Positions 1-6,315 of a stretch of DNA of 22,820 bases are shown piece after piece. This DNA comes from an uncultured Collinsella sp. (GTDB lineage Bacteria > Actinomycetota > Coriobacteriia > Coriobacteriales > Coriobacteriaceae). The position numbers and the translations under genes were made by a program. Each line of letters opens with the position of its first letter. Position 1 is the first letter of the stretch. The notes beneath the pieces are model-generated. The model had not been told where the DNA came from. It saw only the letters and a program-made list of their open reading frames with translations, and ran no database searches. The DNA lies in NCBI GenBank assembly GCA_900754445.1, contig CAAECW010000001.1:1-22820 (forward strand), written 5' to 3'.

Positions 1-77
1 CTTTATCGCGAGTTCCGCACGCAAAGGAAAGCACTTAATGTGCTTTCCGTCTTGCGCAGGACTGTAGAGCAGGAAAG
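1..77 (-). repeat. Dispersed hairpin repeat, copy 1 (cut by window edge)
   Basis: Read on the minus strand this matches the element at 22653-22777. The 16-nt block ATCGCGAGTTCCGCAC (5-20 on +) is identical to the reverse complement of that copy, and CAGGACTG...GAGCAGG (57-73) is also shared. The inner hairpin has a 9-bp stem, GGAAAGCAC (26-34) with GTGCTTTCC (40-48), and a 5-nt loop. The first four bases, CTTT, pair with AAAG at 74-77, so the outer arm probably continues to the left of the window. Function unknown. Confidence 0.6.
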
Positions 78-212
78 TTCATATGCGCCGCCCGGCTCCC
101 GCGGCTCTCAGGGGCATCTCTCATGCAAAAACTGTCGTGGGGTAAAGTCCGAGGTCAGTGGCGTTTGATACCGAGAAATCCAAAAAAGTTGAAAATTCAT
201 TACAAATTTGCG

Positions 213-241
213 TTGACTTTAGGTAACTAAAGTTTCATACT
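213..241 (+). promoter_or_regulatory. Promoter of the cstA leader
   Basis: TTGACT (213-218), a 17-nt spacer and CATACT (236-241) form a good sigma-70-like promoter. Transcription would start near 248, giving a leader of about 235 nt before cstA. That leader carries a small ORF and a terminator. Confidence 0.55.
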
Positions 242-259
242 CCTTTTCAACCACTGGGG

Positions 260-288
260 GATGTGAACACGCACGGATCGTTCACATC
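260..288 (+). promoter_or_regulatory. Leader hairpin
   Basis: Perfect 9-bp stem GATGTGAAC (260-268) with GTTCACATC (280-288), near the predicted 5' end of the cstA transcript. The same GTTCAC sequence recurs inside the leader ORF (315-320), so an alternative pairing is possible. Its role is not clear. Confidence 0.35.
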
Positions 289-312
289 ATGATCGAAGAG
301 GATTTCTTAGAC

Positions 313-357
313 ATGTTCACGCATCAGCTAAACATTATCAGCGTAGTAATTATCTGA
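313..357 (+). CDS. Ile/Val-rich leader peptide (putative attenuator)
   Basis: A 14-codon ORF, MFTHQLNIISVVII then TGA, starts 10 nt after a GAAGAGGA ribosome-binding site (295-302). Seven of its 14 residues are branched-chain (four Ile, two Val, one Leu), with Val-Val-Ile-Ile just before the stop. Its start is flanked by GCATCAG (321-327), which can pair with CTGATGC (354-360) overlapping the stop codon. A second CTGATG at 400-405 could compete for the same partner. A terminator follows at 411-447. This is the layout of classical branched-chain amino-acid attenuators such as ilv leaders, where ribosome stalling on scarce Ile or Val codons favours readthrough. The downstream gene here is cstA rather than an ilv gene. 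Translation is inferred. Confidence 0.6.
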   Translation: MFTHQLNIISVVII

Positions 358-373
358 TGCGGGTTAGCACATA

Positions 374-402
374 CAGCTGGCCCGTACGATAACGGGCGGC
401 TG
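374..402 (+). promoter_or_regulatory. Leader hairpin between leader peptide and terminator
   Basis: CAGC..GCCCGT (374-385) pairs with ACGGGC.GCTG (391-402) around a short loop. The GGCCC at 379-383 could alternatively pair with GGGCC in the 5' arm of the terminator (412-416). This makes it a candidate antiterminator element, although the alternative pairing is short. Confidence 0.35.
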
Positions 403-410
403 ATGAAGAT

Positions 411-447
411 GAGGGCCGTCGAGCGCAACCGACGGCCCTCATTTTTT
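411..447 (+). terminator. Intrinsic terminator in the cstA leader
   Basis: A perfect 11-bp stem, GAGGGCCGTCG (411-421) with CGACGGCCCTC (430-440), has an 8-nt loop and is followed by ATTTTTTA. It lies between the promoter and cstA, 35 nt before the start codon, so it must be read through for cstA expression. It is best read as the terminator of an attenuator. Confidence 0.75.
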
Positions 448-482
448 ATGTCTAGGAAGTTCTTTTTAGAGGAGGAAATGTA

Positions 483-2372
483 ATGAACGGAGTTTTGCTC
501 ATGGTTGTGGCTGCGGCGGTGCTTGCCTGCGGCTATCTGGGCTATGGCCGATGGCTGGCCAACAAGTGGGGCGTTGACAAGGAGGCCCTCACGCCGGCCA
601 AGCGCATGAAGGACGGCAAGAGCTTCTCGCCCGTCTCCGCCTTCACCGCGTTCTCGCACCAGTTCAGCTCGATCTGCGGTGCTGGCCCTGTCACGGGTAC
701 GATCGTCGCCATGGCCTTTGGCTGGCTGCCCGTCGTGCTCTGGGTCCTCGTCGGCGGCATCTTCTTTGGTGCCGTCCACGACTTTGGTGCCCTGTACGCT
801 TCGATGAAGAACAACGGCAAGTCGCTCGCTCAGCTCATCGAGAAGTACATCGGCAAGACCGGCCGTCGCCTGTTCCTGCTGTTCTGCTGGCTGTTCTGCA
901 TCATCGTCATCGCCGCTTTCACCGACATGGTCTGCAAGACGTTCATGTTCACCCCGGCCGTTGACGCTTCTGGTGCTGCTACCGGTGCCATCGACTTCAC
1001 CAAGTCCTATGCCGCCGGCTGCGCTGGTACCATCTCCATCCTGTTCACCTTCGTCGCTATCGCCTTTGGTTGGGCCCAGAAGAAGTTCAACCTCACCGGC
1101 GCTGCCGAGTTCGTCACCGGCGTGGTCCTCATGGTTCTCATGTTCGCCGTCGGTATGCAGTTCCCGGTCTACCTGGATAAGTTCCAGTGGTTCGCCGTCG
1201 TCATGGTCTACCTGGTCTTCGCTGGCGCTATGCCCATCCAGATGCTCAAGACCCCGCGTGACTACCTCACTTCCATCATGATGATCGTCATGATCGTCTG
1301 CGCTGTCCTCGGCATCGTCGTCCTGGGCGTCAACGGTCAGGCCACTATCACCGCTCCGGTCTTCACCGGCTTCTCCACTGCCTCCGGCATGATGTTCCCG
1401 GTCCTGTTCGTCTCCGTCGCTTGCGGTGCTCTCTCCGGTTTCCACAGCCTCGTTTCTTCCGGCACCTCTTCTAAGCAGGTCGAGAAGGAGCAGGACGCCG
1501 TCAAGGTCGGTTACGGCGCCATGATCGTCGAGTCCTTCGTCGGCATCCTTGCCATCATCGTCGCCGGCATCATGTTCTCCGACATGAACACCGCCGGTAC
1601 CGGCGCCCTCAACGCCGGTGTCGCTTCCACCCCGTTCCAGATCTTCGCCGCTGGCATCTCCCGCGGTATGCAGGCCTTCGGTGTTGACGGCACGCTCGCT
1701 ACCGTCTTTATGACCATGAACGTCTCCGCTCTGGCCCTGACCTCGCTCGACGCCGTCGCCCGCATCGCCCGCACTTCGTTCTCCGAGTTCTTTGCCCAGA
1801 CCAACGATGCCCTGGCCATCGAGTCCAAGGCCGGCTACATGAAGGTCCTCGGCAACCCCTGGTTCGCCACGGTCGTTACCCTGCTTCCCGGTCTCGCCCT
1901 CGCTTTTGGTGGCTATGCCAACATCTGGCCGCTCTTTGGTGCTTCCAACCAGCTGCTCGGCGGCATGACCATGATCACCCTCGCCGTGTTCTGCAAGTGC
2001 ACCGGCCGCAAGGGCTGGATGCTCTACGTGCCCGTCGTCTTCCTGCTCTGCTGCACCTTCACCTCGCTGGTCCAGAGCGCCATGGGCTGCATGGCCGCTG
2101 TCCAGGCTTACGGCTTCTTCGGCACCATCCCGGCTACCGCCACCACGGCCGCCGTCTCCGTCGCCGCCACCAAGGGCCTGCAGCTTGTCTTCGCCGTCCT
2201 GCTGATGGTCCTGGGCCTCATCGTTGCCGTTAACTGCCTCAAGGAGTTCTTCGGCAAGGAGGCCGGTTCCATGCCCGACGAGGAGCCCGAGTGGTCCGAG
2301 ATGGGCAAGGCCGAGTATGGCCGCGCTGCTGCTGCCGAGGCTCCCACCGACGCCGAGGCCGCCAAGGCCTAG
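483..2372 (+). CDS. cstA: Carbon starvation protein CstA family transporter
   Basis: A 629-residue polytopic inner-membrane protein of the CstA/BtsT family, whose studied members take up pyruvate and have been linked to peptide use during starvation. The N-terminal CstA domain is recognised by its opening membrane helix, the SAFTAFSHQFSSICGAGPVTG segment (about residues 53-73) and GGIFFGAVHDFGALYAS. Many further hydrophobic helices follow, ending in a short acidic, Ala-rich cytoplasmic tail (PDEEPEWSEMGKAEYG). It is somewhat shorter than E. coli CstA (about 700 residues). The start is set by AGAGGAGG at 468-475, seven bases before the ATG. Codon choice is strongly biased (GCC, GTC, CTC, AAG), suggesting high expression. 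It appears monocistronic, with an attenuator-like leader and its own terminator. Substrate specificity is inferred from the family. Confidence 0.9.
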   Translation: MNGVLLMVVAAAVLACGYLGYGRWLANKWGVDKEALTPAKRMKDGKSFSPVSAFTAFSHQFSSICGAGPVTGTIVAMAFGWLPVVLWVLVGGIFFGAVHDFGALYASMKNNGKSLAQLIEKYIGKTGRRLFLLFCWLFCIIVIAAFTDMVCKTFMFTPAVDASGAATGAIDFTKSYAAGCAGTISILFTFVAIAFGWAQKKFNLTGAAEFVTGVVLMVLMFAVGMQFPVYLDKFQWFAVVMVYLVFAGAMPIQMLKTPRDYLTSIMMIVMIVCAVLGIVVLGVNGQATITAPVFTGFSTASGMMFPVLFVSVACGALSGFHSLVSSGTSSKQVEKEQDAVKVGYGAMIVESFVGILAIIVAGIMFSDMNTAGTGALNAGVASTPFQIFAAGISRGMQAFGVDGTLATVFMTMNVSALALTSLDAVARIARTSFSEFFAQTNDALAIESKAGYMKVLGNPWFATVVTLLPGLALAFGGYANIWPLFGASNQLLGGMTMITLAVFCKCTGRKGWMLYVPVVFLLCCTFTSLVQSAMGCMAAVQAYGFFGTIPATATTAAVSVAATKGLQLVFAVLLMVLGLIVAVNCLKEFFGKEAGSMPDEEPEWSEMGKAEYGRAAAAEAPTDAEAAKA

Positions 2373-2411
2373 TCAGCTTGATGGGCTAGCCGTTCCATCC
2401 ATATGACTCGG

Positions 2412-2450
2412 AAAGACCGGGTCCGCAACGACGCGGACTCGGTCTTTTTT
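2412..2450 (+). terminator. Terminator after cstA
   Basis: The stem AAGACCGGGTCCGC pairs with GCGGACTCGGTCTT (one G-U) around AACGAC. It ends in a run of six T. It closes the cstA transcript. Confidence 0.8.
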
Positions 2451-2555
2451 CATGCAAAAGCGGGCGACGCCCGAGTGTTCTCGCAGATGTTTTGCGTGGA
2501 TAAGGGCGCGCGTTGTACCATATAGACGTATATGTGTACATATGAAAGGGGCCCC

Positions 2556-4736
2556 GTGGCCAAGACGGTATATTCCGATAACCAAAATAATGTCGATGCC
2601 CTGGCTGAACGTCTGAGCAGCCAGACGTCGCTTTCTGCCGAGCGTGCCAAGCTGGTTGCCTACGACCTGCTCTGCCGCAAGGCGCTCAAGATTAAGTCGA
2701 GTGCGCTGGCGCAAATTTTCCGCTCCGTCGATAAGGAATGTGACACCAAGGCGATGCGCGATGAACTTATCGCGGCAAATATCGTGACCAAGATCGAGGG
2801 TAGCGGCATTAACGGGCGCCCGGCGTTCTATACCATCAATGCCGAGATCCGCGATGCCCAGGAGCAGCCTGCCGAGTCCGTCGAGGATTTTGTCGTCGAG
2901 GATTCCGCTGACGTGCCTGCTGTGGAAGAAACTGCTCCGCGTGAGCATGTCGATACCGATGAGTTGCTCGATGAGAACGTCGTGCGTGCCTTTACGGCCA
3001 AGGCAGGACGCGGCGGTTTTGGCGGGGGTGGCAAGCGCGATGCGCAGCGCCGCGCCCAGCAGGAGCGCTTCCGTCGCGCCGTTGCTCAAAAGGGTGAGAC
3101 GGATGCTGAGGCCGTCGAGGAAAAGCCCGTTGGGATGCAGGAGCCGACTCGCACTCAAGAGCATGCTGGGATCCAGGAGCCCAAGCGTCGCCGCGGTGCC
3201 CATTTTAAGGCCGAGCAGCGAGGTATTGCATGCGAGGTCCAGGATTCCGCCGAGGCTGCTGACGCGTCCGATGAACCGGCCAAGAAGGCTCCGGGTTCAT
3301 GCCGTCCCGGACGTGGTTTTGCGGGGCGCGCGTATCCCGTAAGGCGTCAGGAGAAGAGCGAACCGGCTTCGACCACTCAGGACGAGAAGGACGAGAAGGC
3401 CGTTGAGCCGGCGGCTCGCGAACAGAAGCCTGTTGAGCCGCAGCTTGAGGTCGATGCCGAGGCCAAGGGCCAGCAGCCTACTGATGAGCAGGCGGAGCAG
3501 GGCGCGTCGAGCAAGCCTCGCCGCCGTCGCCATCGTGGGGGCCGCAGTTCCCATGCCGAGACTGCAGCCGAGAAGACCACGCCGCAGGACGAAGATGCGA
3601 AGGTCGAGGTTTCTTCGGGGCAGCCTAAGCGCCAGCCGGCGAAGGAGAGCAAGTCCAATCGTCCGCAGAAGCAGGCGCCTATGCCGAAGCGCGAGCGCAA
3701 TTCCCAAGGCGATTCTAAGCGCAAGTCTCAGAAGAAGCCGGAGTCTACCGCAGCAGATACTGCTGCCCAGCAGCCCAAGTCGGCAGTCCACGGCGAGGTC
3801 TCGGCGTTTGCCCTTGCCCGCGTTTTAGGCAGGCAGCTGCTCAAAGTTGTCCCTACGCCTACGGCGCTCTCTAAGATCAAGGAGCAGCAGACACAGATCG
3901 TAAAGGTCGAGGGCAAGGACGGCAAAAAGGCTCCGCAGCGCACTCAGCACAACGAGATGTCCAACCGCAAGATTGCCGAGGAAATCGCAATCATCCAGGC
4001 TTGGATCGAGCAGAACCGAGGTGCCGATACGCCGGTTGCCTCGCGCCGCCAGCGTGCCTACCAGATCTTTAACGACGAGAAGGCTTTTGACGGCAAGCAC
4101 GGTGAGCGCCTGATCAGACGCATGACCGAAAAGGGCATCAGCATGCAGGCGATCAAGGTCGCCCCCAATCGCCCCGTGCACTTTACGGGCTTCTTTACGC
4201 TGGGCGCCGACAAGCCGTTCATTATGGTCGAGAACCTGGACACCTACGACGAGATCGTCAAGCTGCTGCGTGGCCGCAAGCACGCCAAGCTCTTTGGCAT
4301 CAAGGTGGGCGGCGTGATTTTTGGCGGCGGATGCAAGGCGAGCGTCTCGCATGCCCTGGACGATTATCTGGCCGAGATTGGCTATCGCTTTAACTACGTC
4401 TACTACGTAGGCGATATCGATCGCGAGGGCGCGCGCATTGTCGAGCAGACTCGCAATGCCAATGTGGTTGAGATTCGCCTGCATGCCGGCATGTACCGCG
4501 CCATGCTCGCCGAGCATAAGCGTCGCGTGAAGGCTGGCGGCGAGTGCGAGCCCGCGGCTGCCAACCAGGGCGTGCCACAGAACCTGGCAGCGACGATCAA
4601 GGATCTGCCCATGGTCACGCGCGTGCAGTTCCGCAACGTGCTGCGTGAAGGCGGGCGCATTCCGCAGGAGATTCTGATGACCGCAGACTATCGGGATGGC
4701 GACTCGGGAAGCTTCGACCGCATGCTGAACAATTAG
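2556..4736 (+). CDS. JetD-like TOPRIM protein with long disordered linker
   Basis: A 726-residue protein in three parts. Residues 1-100 look like a winged-helix DNA-binding region (ALAERLSSQTSLS...GINGRPAFYTIN). Residues about 100-414 are a low-complexity E/K/P/Q/R-rich linker with an Arg patch (KPRRRRHRGGRSS). Residues about 415-726 resemble the C-terminal TOPRIM-type domain of the Wadjet nuclease JetD (DUF2220). The conserved pattern is seen: the acidic motif FIMVENLDTYDEIV (Glu559), then GVIFGGGCKASVSHAL, then YYVGDIDREGARI with the DxD pair Asp620 and Asp622. In JetD such residues bind metal for DNA cleavage. No jetA, jetB or jetC is visible in the window, so this is a solo protein. The GTG start at 2556 is chosen over an ATG at 2532 because AAAGGGG (2545-2551) precedes it by four bases, although an in-frame start at 2532 is possible. 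Domain assignment is by eye. Confidence 0.65.
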   Translation: MAKTVYSDNQNNVDALAERLSSQTSLSAERAKLVAYDLLCRKALKIKSSALAQIFRSVDKECDTKAMRDELIAANIVTKIEGSGINGRPAFYTINAEIRDAQEQPAESVEDFVVEDSADVPAVEETAPREHVDTDELLDENVVRAFTAKAGRGGFGGGGKRDAQRRAQQERFRRAVAQKGETDAEAVEEKPVGMQEPTRTQEHAGIQEPKRRRGAHFKAEQRGIACEVQDSAEAADASDEPAKKAPGSCRPGRGFAGRAYPVRRQEKSEPASTTQDEKDEKAVEPAAREQKPVEPQLEVDAEAKGQQPTDEQAEQGASSKPRRRRHRGGRSSHAETAAEKTTPQDEDAKVEVSSGQPKRQPAKESKSNRPQKQAPMPKRERNSQGDSKRKSQKKPESTAADTAAQQPKSAVHGEVSAFALARVLGRQLLKVVPTPTALSKIKEQQTQIVKVEGKDGKKAPQRTQHNEMSNRKIAEEIAIIQAWIEQNRGADTPVASRRQRAYQIFNDEKAFDGKHGERLIRRMTEKGISMQAIKVAPNRPVHFTGFFTLGADKPFIMVENLDTYDEIVKLLRGRKHAKLFGIKVGGVIFGGGCKASVSHALDDYLAEIGYRFNYVYYVGDIDREGARIVEQTRNANVVEIRLHAGMYRAMLAEHKRRVKAGGECEPAAANQGVPQNLAATIKDLPMVTRVQFRNVLREGGRIPQEILMTADYRDGDSGSFDRMLNN

Positions 4737-4739
4737 ATT

Positions 4740-4761
4740 CCGCCGTTCTACCGAACGGCGG
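4740..4761 (+). terminator. Terminator-like hairpin after the JetD-like gene
   Basis: CCGCCGTT pairs with AACGGCGG across a 6-nt loop, starting 4 nt after the stop codon. The following ACTTCTT is a weak U-tract, so termination strength is uncertain. Confidence 0.55.
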
Positions 4762-4774
4762 ACTTCTTGACGCT

Positions 4775-4880
4775 GCGAGGGGCCCTGGCACGGCAATCTG
4801 ACGTTCAACTTCGGCGGCGCGACCAGAAGGTCAGCGCCGCCTTGTTTCACGTCACCTTGCCATACCAGGGCCCCTCTCGC
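4775..4880. repeat. Nested long hairpin
   Basis: Three coaxial stems nest in 106 nt. The outer stem is GCGAGGGGCCCTGG..CGGCAA (4775-4796) with TTGCC..CCAGGGCCCCT.TCGC (4857-4880). The middle stem is TGACGT (4799-4804) with ACGTCA (4849-4854). The inner stem is GGCGGCGC (4813-4820) with GCGCCGCC (4834-4841). No coding sense. It could be a structured RNA or a mobile palindromic repeat. It sits in the 422-nt gene-free stretch between the JetD-like gene and tRNA-Gln. Confidence 0.55.
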
Positions 4881-4892
4881 TGTCACGTCCAA

Positions 4893-4950
4893 AACATCGA
4901 GGTTAAGTGGCCTCCTGTTCGTGCGGAACTCGCGACAAACTTAATGCCCG
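4893..4950 (+). repeat. Dispersed hairpin repeat, truncated copy 2
   Basis: This carries the right half of the element seen at 22653-22777. TTAAGTG (4903-4909) is followed by CGTGCGGAACTCGCGA (4920-4935), identical to that copy, then CAAACTTAATG where the 3' arm begins. No complementary 5' arm is found upstream, so the copy appears broken. Confidence 0.5.
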
Positions 4951-5084
4951 GCCCGTCGGGGCCACACGCCATTTTGTAGATGACGGCTCGCTTTTCGGAA
5001 CGGGGCTGATATTTTCTTGATGTAAGGCGCTCTTGGTCCTAATGGGCTTGGGGCGCCTTCGCGTTTCCTCGGCTTCGCACCCTT

Positions 5085-5112
5085 GCGGGTTCGAATCCCT
5101 CCGCTTGCCCAC
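5085..5112 (+). pseudogene. tRNA 3'-end-like fragment
   Basis: GCGGGTTCGAATCCCTC (5085-5101) looks like a T arm, with one stem mismatch, followed by CGCTTGCCCA like the 3' acceptor strand. No matching 5' acceptor, D arm or anticodon arm is found upstream. The 17 nt GGGTTCGAATCCCTCCG (5087-5103) recur in inverted orientation in the adjacent tRNA-Gln (5168-5184). It may be a tRNA remnant or an old integration scar. Confidence 0.35.
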
Positions 5113-5150
5113 AAGAAAGCGCTCTGGGCCGTTATGGACTCAGGGCGCTC
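5109..5150 (-). terminator. Terminator after tRNA-Gln
   Basis: On the minus strand an AGCGCCCTGAGTCC arm pairs imperfectly with GGCCCAGAGCGCT, followed by TTCTT. It lies directly downstream of the tRNA and probably ends its transcript. Confidence 0.5.
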
Positions 5151-5158
5151 AATTTTAA

Positions 5159-5233
5159 TGGCTGGGACGGAGGGATTCGAACCCCCAACAGCCGGCACCA
5201 AAAACCGGAGTTCTACCGTTGAACTACGTCCCA
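5159..5233 (-). tRNA. tRNA-Gln (anticodon UUG)
   Basis: The cloverleaf reads on the minus strand. The acceptor TGGGACG pairs with CGTCCCA. The D arm is GTTCAACGGTAGAAC. The anticodon stem CCGGT pairs with GCCGG around loop TTTTGGT, giving anticodon TTG. The T arm is GGGGG-TTCGAAT-CCCTC. The discriminator is G and the CCA end is encoded (5159-5161). It follows the CwlM-like gene on the same strand after 38 nt. Confidence 0.92.
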
Positions 5234-5271
5234 ATGTGTGGTGTTGCCCAAAAGCAACTCGTTTAGTTTAC

Positions 5272-6177
5272 CTAATCTGCGAGGGCATCGCAAACGCCGT
5301 CGAGCAGGCGTACGGCGAGTGTCTGCGCGTCGCTGGCCGTGAAGGTGCCGTTGTAGCGCGTCATGCCTGTGAGCTCAATGCGAATGCGAGCCGGCTTCTG
5401 CTGCGCGGCGACATTGGCAGTGCGGATGCGCTGGGCCAGGTTGTGGCACTCGGCGAGGGCAATCGTGGCGCGCGGTGCGGCGTCGGCGGGCAGCTCGTCG
5501 CTTGCAATTTCGAGCACCAGGTCAACGTCGGTTGGGACCTCGGAGTCGCAGAGCATCATGCCGCTGTTGTCGGTCGTTGCCGTGGCGATATTCCACATGC
5601 GCGACGCAACACTGCGTGCGATGGGGTCCTCGCCGATAACGGCAATCTGGAAGCGCTCGAGCACGTTGGCGGCGCGAGCAAAACCGATGCGGGACTCGGC
5701 TTCGGTGACCGAGGGCTTGCCCTCCCACACATGGTGCAGGCGGTTGATGTAGGCGTAGGTGTCCTGGAAGGCCATGCCGTCGGCAAACAGGCCGACATTT
5801 TCCTGGAACTGCTGCAGGGCGGCCTCGGTATGCGGACCAAAGTAGCCGTCGTCTTCGCCACAGGCAAAGCCCAAAACGTTGAGAGCGCGCTGCAGGGCCT
5901 GCACGTCGGCGCCATGGAAATTGGGCATGCGCAGATAGAGGGTGCGGTCGCCCAGCTTATACGAAGCGTCTACAAGGGCGCTCCAACAGGGGATATCGAC
6001 GGCATGACCGGCAGCAAGGCCGCTGTCGAGCCTGAAGGTGCTGACGGCCTGCTCAGTGGTGGCTCCAAAGTGCTTGTCGGTGACTTCGGCGGCATCGATC
6101 GTGTAGCCGAGCTGCAGGAGACGAGACTGCACGTCCTCGACGGCTGCTCCTTGCATGCCCGTTGTAATAGGTTCCAT
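5272..6177 (-). CDS. CwlM-like protein with two peptidoglycan-binding domains
   Basis: A 301-residue protein with two PG_binding_1-type repeats (about residues 5-70 and 77-145). The second reads ASYKLGDRTLYLR...GADVQALQRALNVLGF...DGYFG. This pattern closely follows, from memory, the N-terminal half of mycobacterial CwlM, a cytoplasmic amidase homologue that regulates MurA. As in CwlM there is no signal peptide or membrane segment. The C-terminal ~150 residues occupy the place of the amidase_3 domain but are shorter and lack its usual zinc-binding His/Glu set, with only one His seen (AECHNL). An enzymatic role is therefore unlikely, and a regulatory role in peptidoglycan synthesis is inferred. 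AAAGGGG lies seven bases before the ATG. The next gene upstream on the same strand makes polyprenyl diphosphate, also an envelope function. Confidence 0.7.
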   Translation of the reverse strand: MEPITTGMQGAAVEDVQSRLLQLGYTIDAAEVTDKHFGATTEQAVSTFRLDSGLAAGHAVDIPCWSALVDASYKLGDRTLYLRMPNFHGADVQALQRALNVLGFACGEDDGYFGPHTEAALQQFQENVGLFADGMAFQDTYAYINRLHHVWEGKPSVTEAESRIGFARAANVLERFQIAVIGEDPIARSVASRMWNIATATTDNSGMMLCDSEVPTDVDLVLEIASDELPADAAPRATIALAECHNLAQRIRTANVAAQQKPARIRIELTGMTRYNGTFTASDAQTLAVRLLDGVCDALAD

Positions 6178-6315
6178 GAACGAACCCCTTTCGGCGTACC
6201 ATTTGTACTATTTGAGCGTCTGTCGGATAGACAACGCAAAGGGATGCATAAACATGCACTCAACAGTGTAGCAAGTTGTGCCTAAATACGCTGCTGACAG
6301 GTTTTATAACCCCCG

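Noticed and set aside
324..1445. Long minus-strand ORF opposite cstA
   Set aside because: It is a highly acidic shadow of a biased, clearly conserved transporter gene and has no family features.
5005..5112. tmRNA, from GGGGCTGAT at 5005 and a T-arm-like 3' end
   Set aside because: The span is about 100 nt, far too short. The ends do not pair (GGGGCTG versus CGCTTGCC), and no tag-peptide ORF is present.
4903..5234. Short minus-strand ORFs across the tRNA-Gln region
   Set aside because: They run through the tRNA, its terminator and the repeat fragment, and such ORFs are common false genes at tRNA loci.
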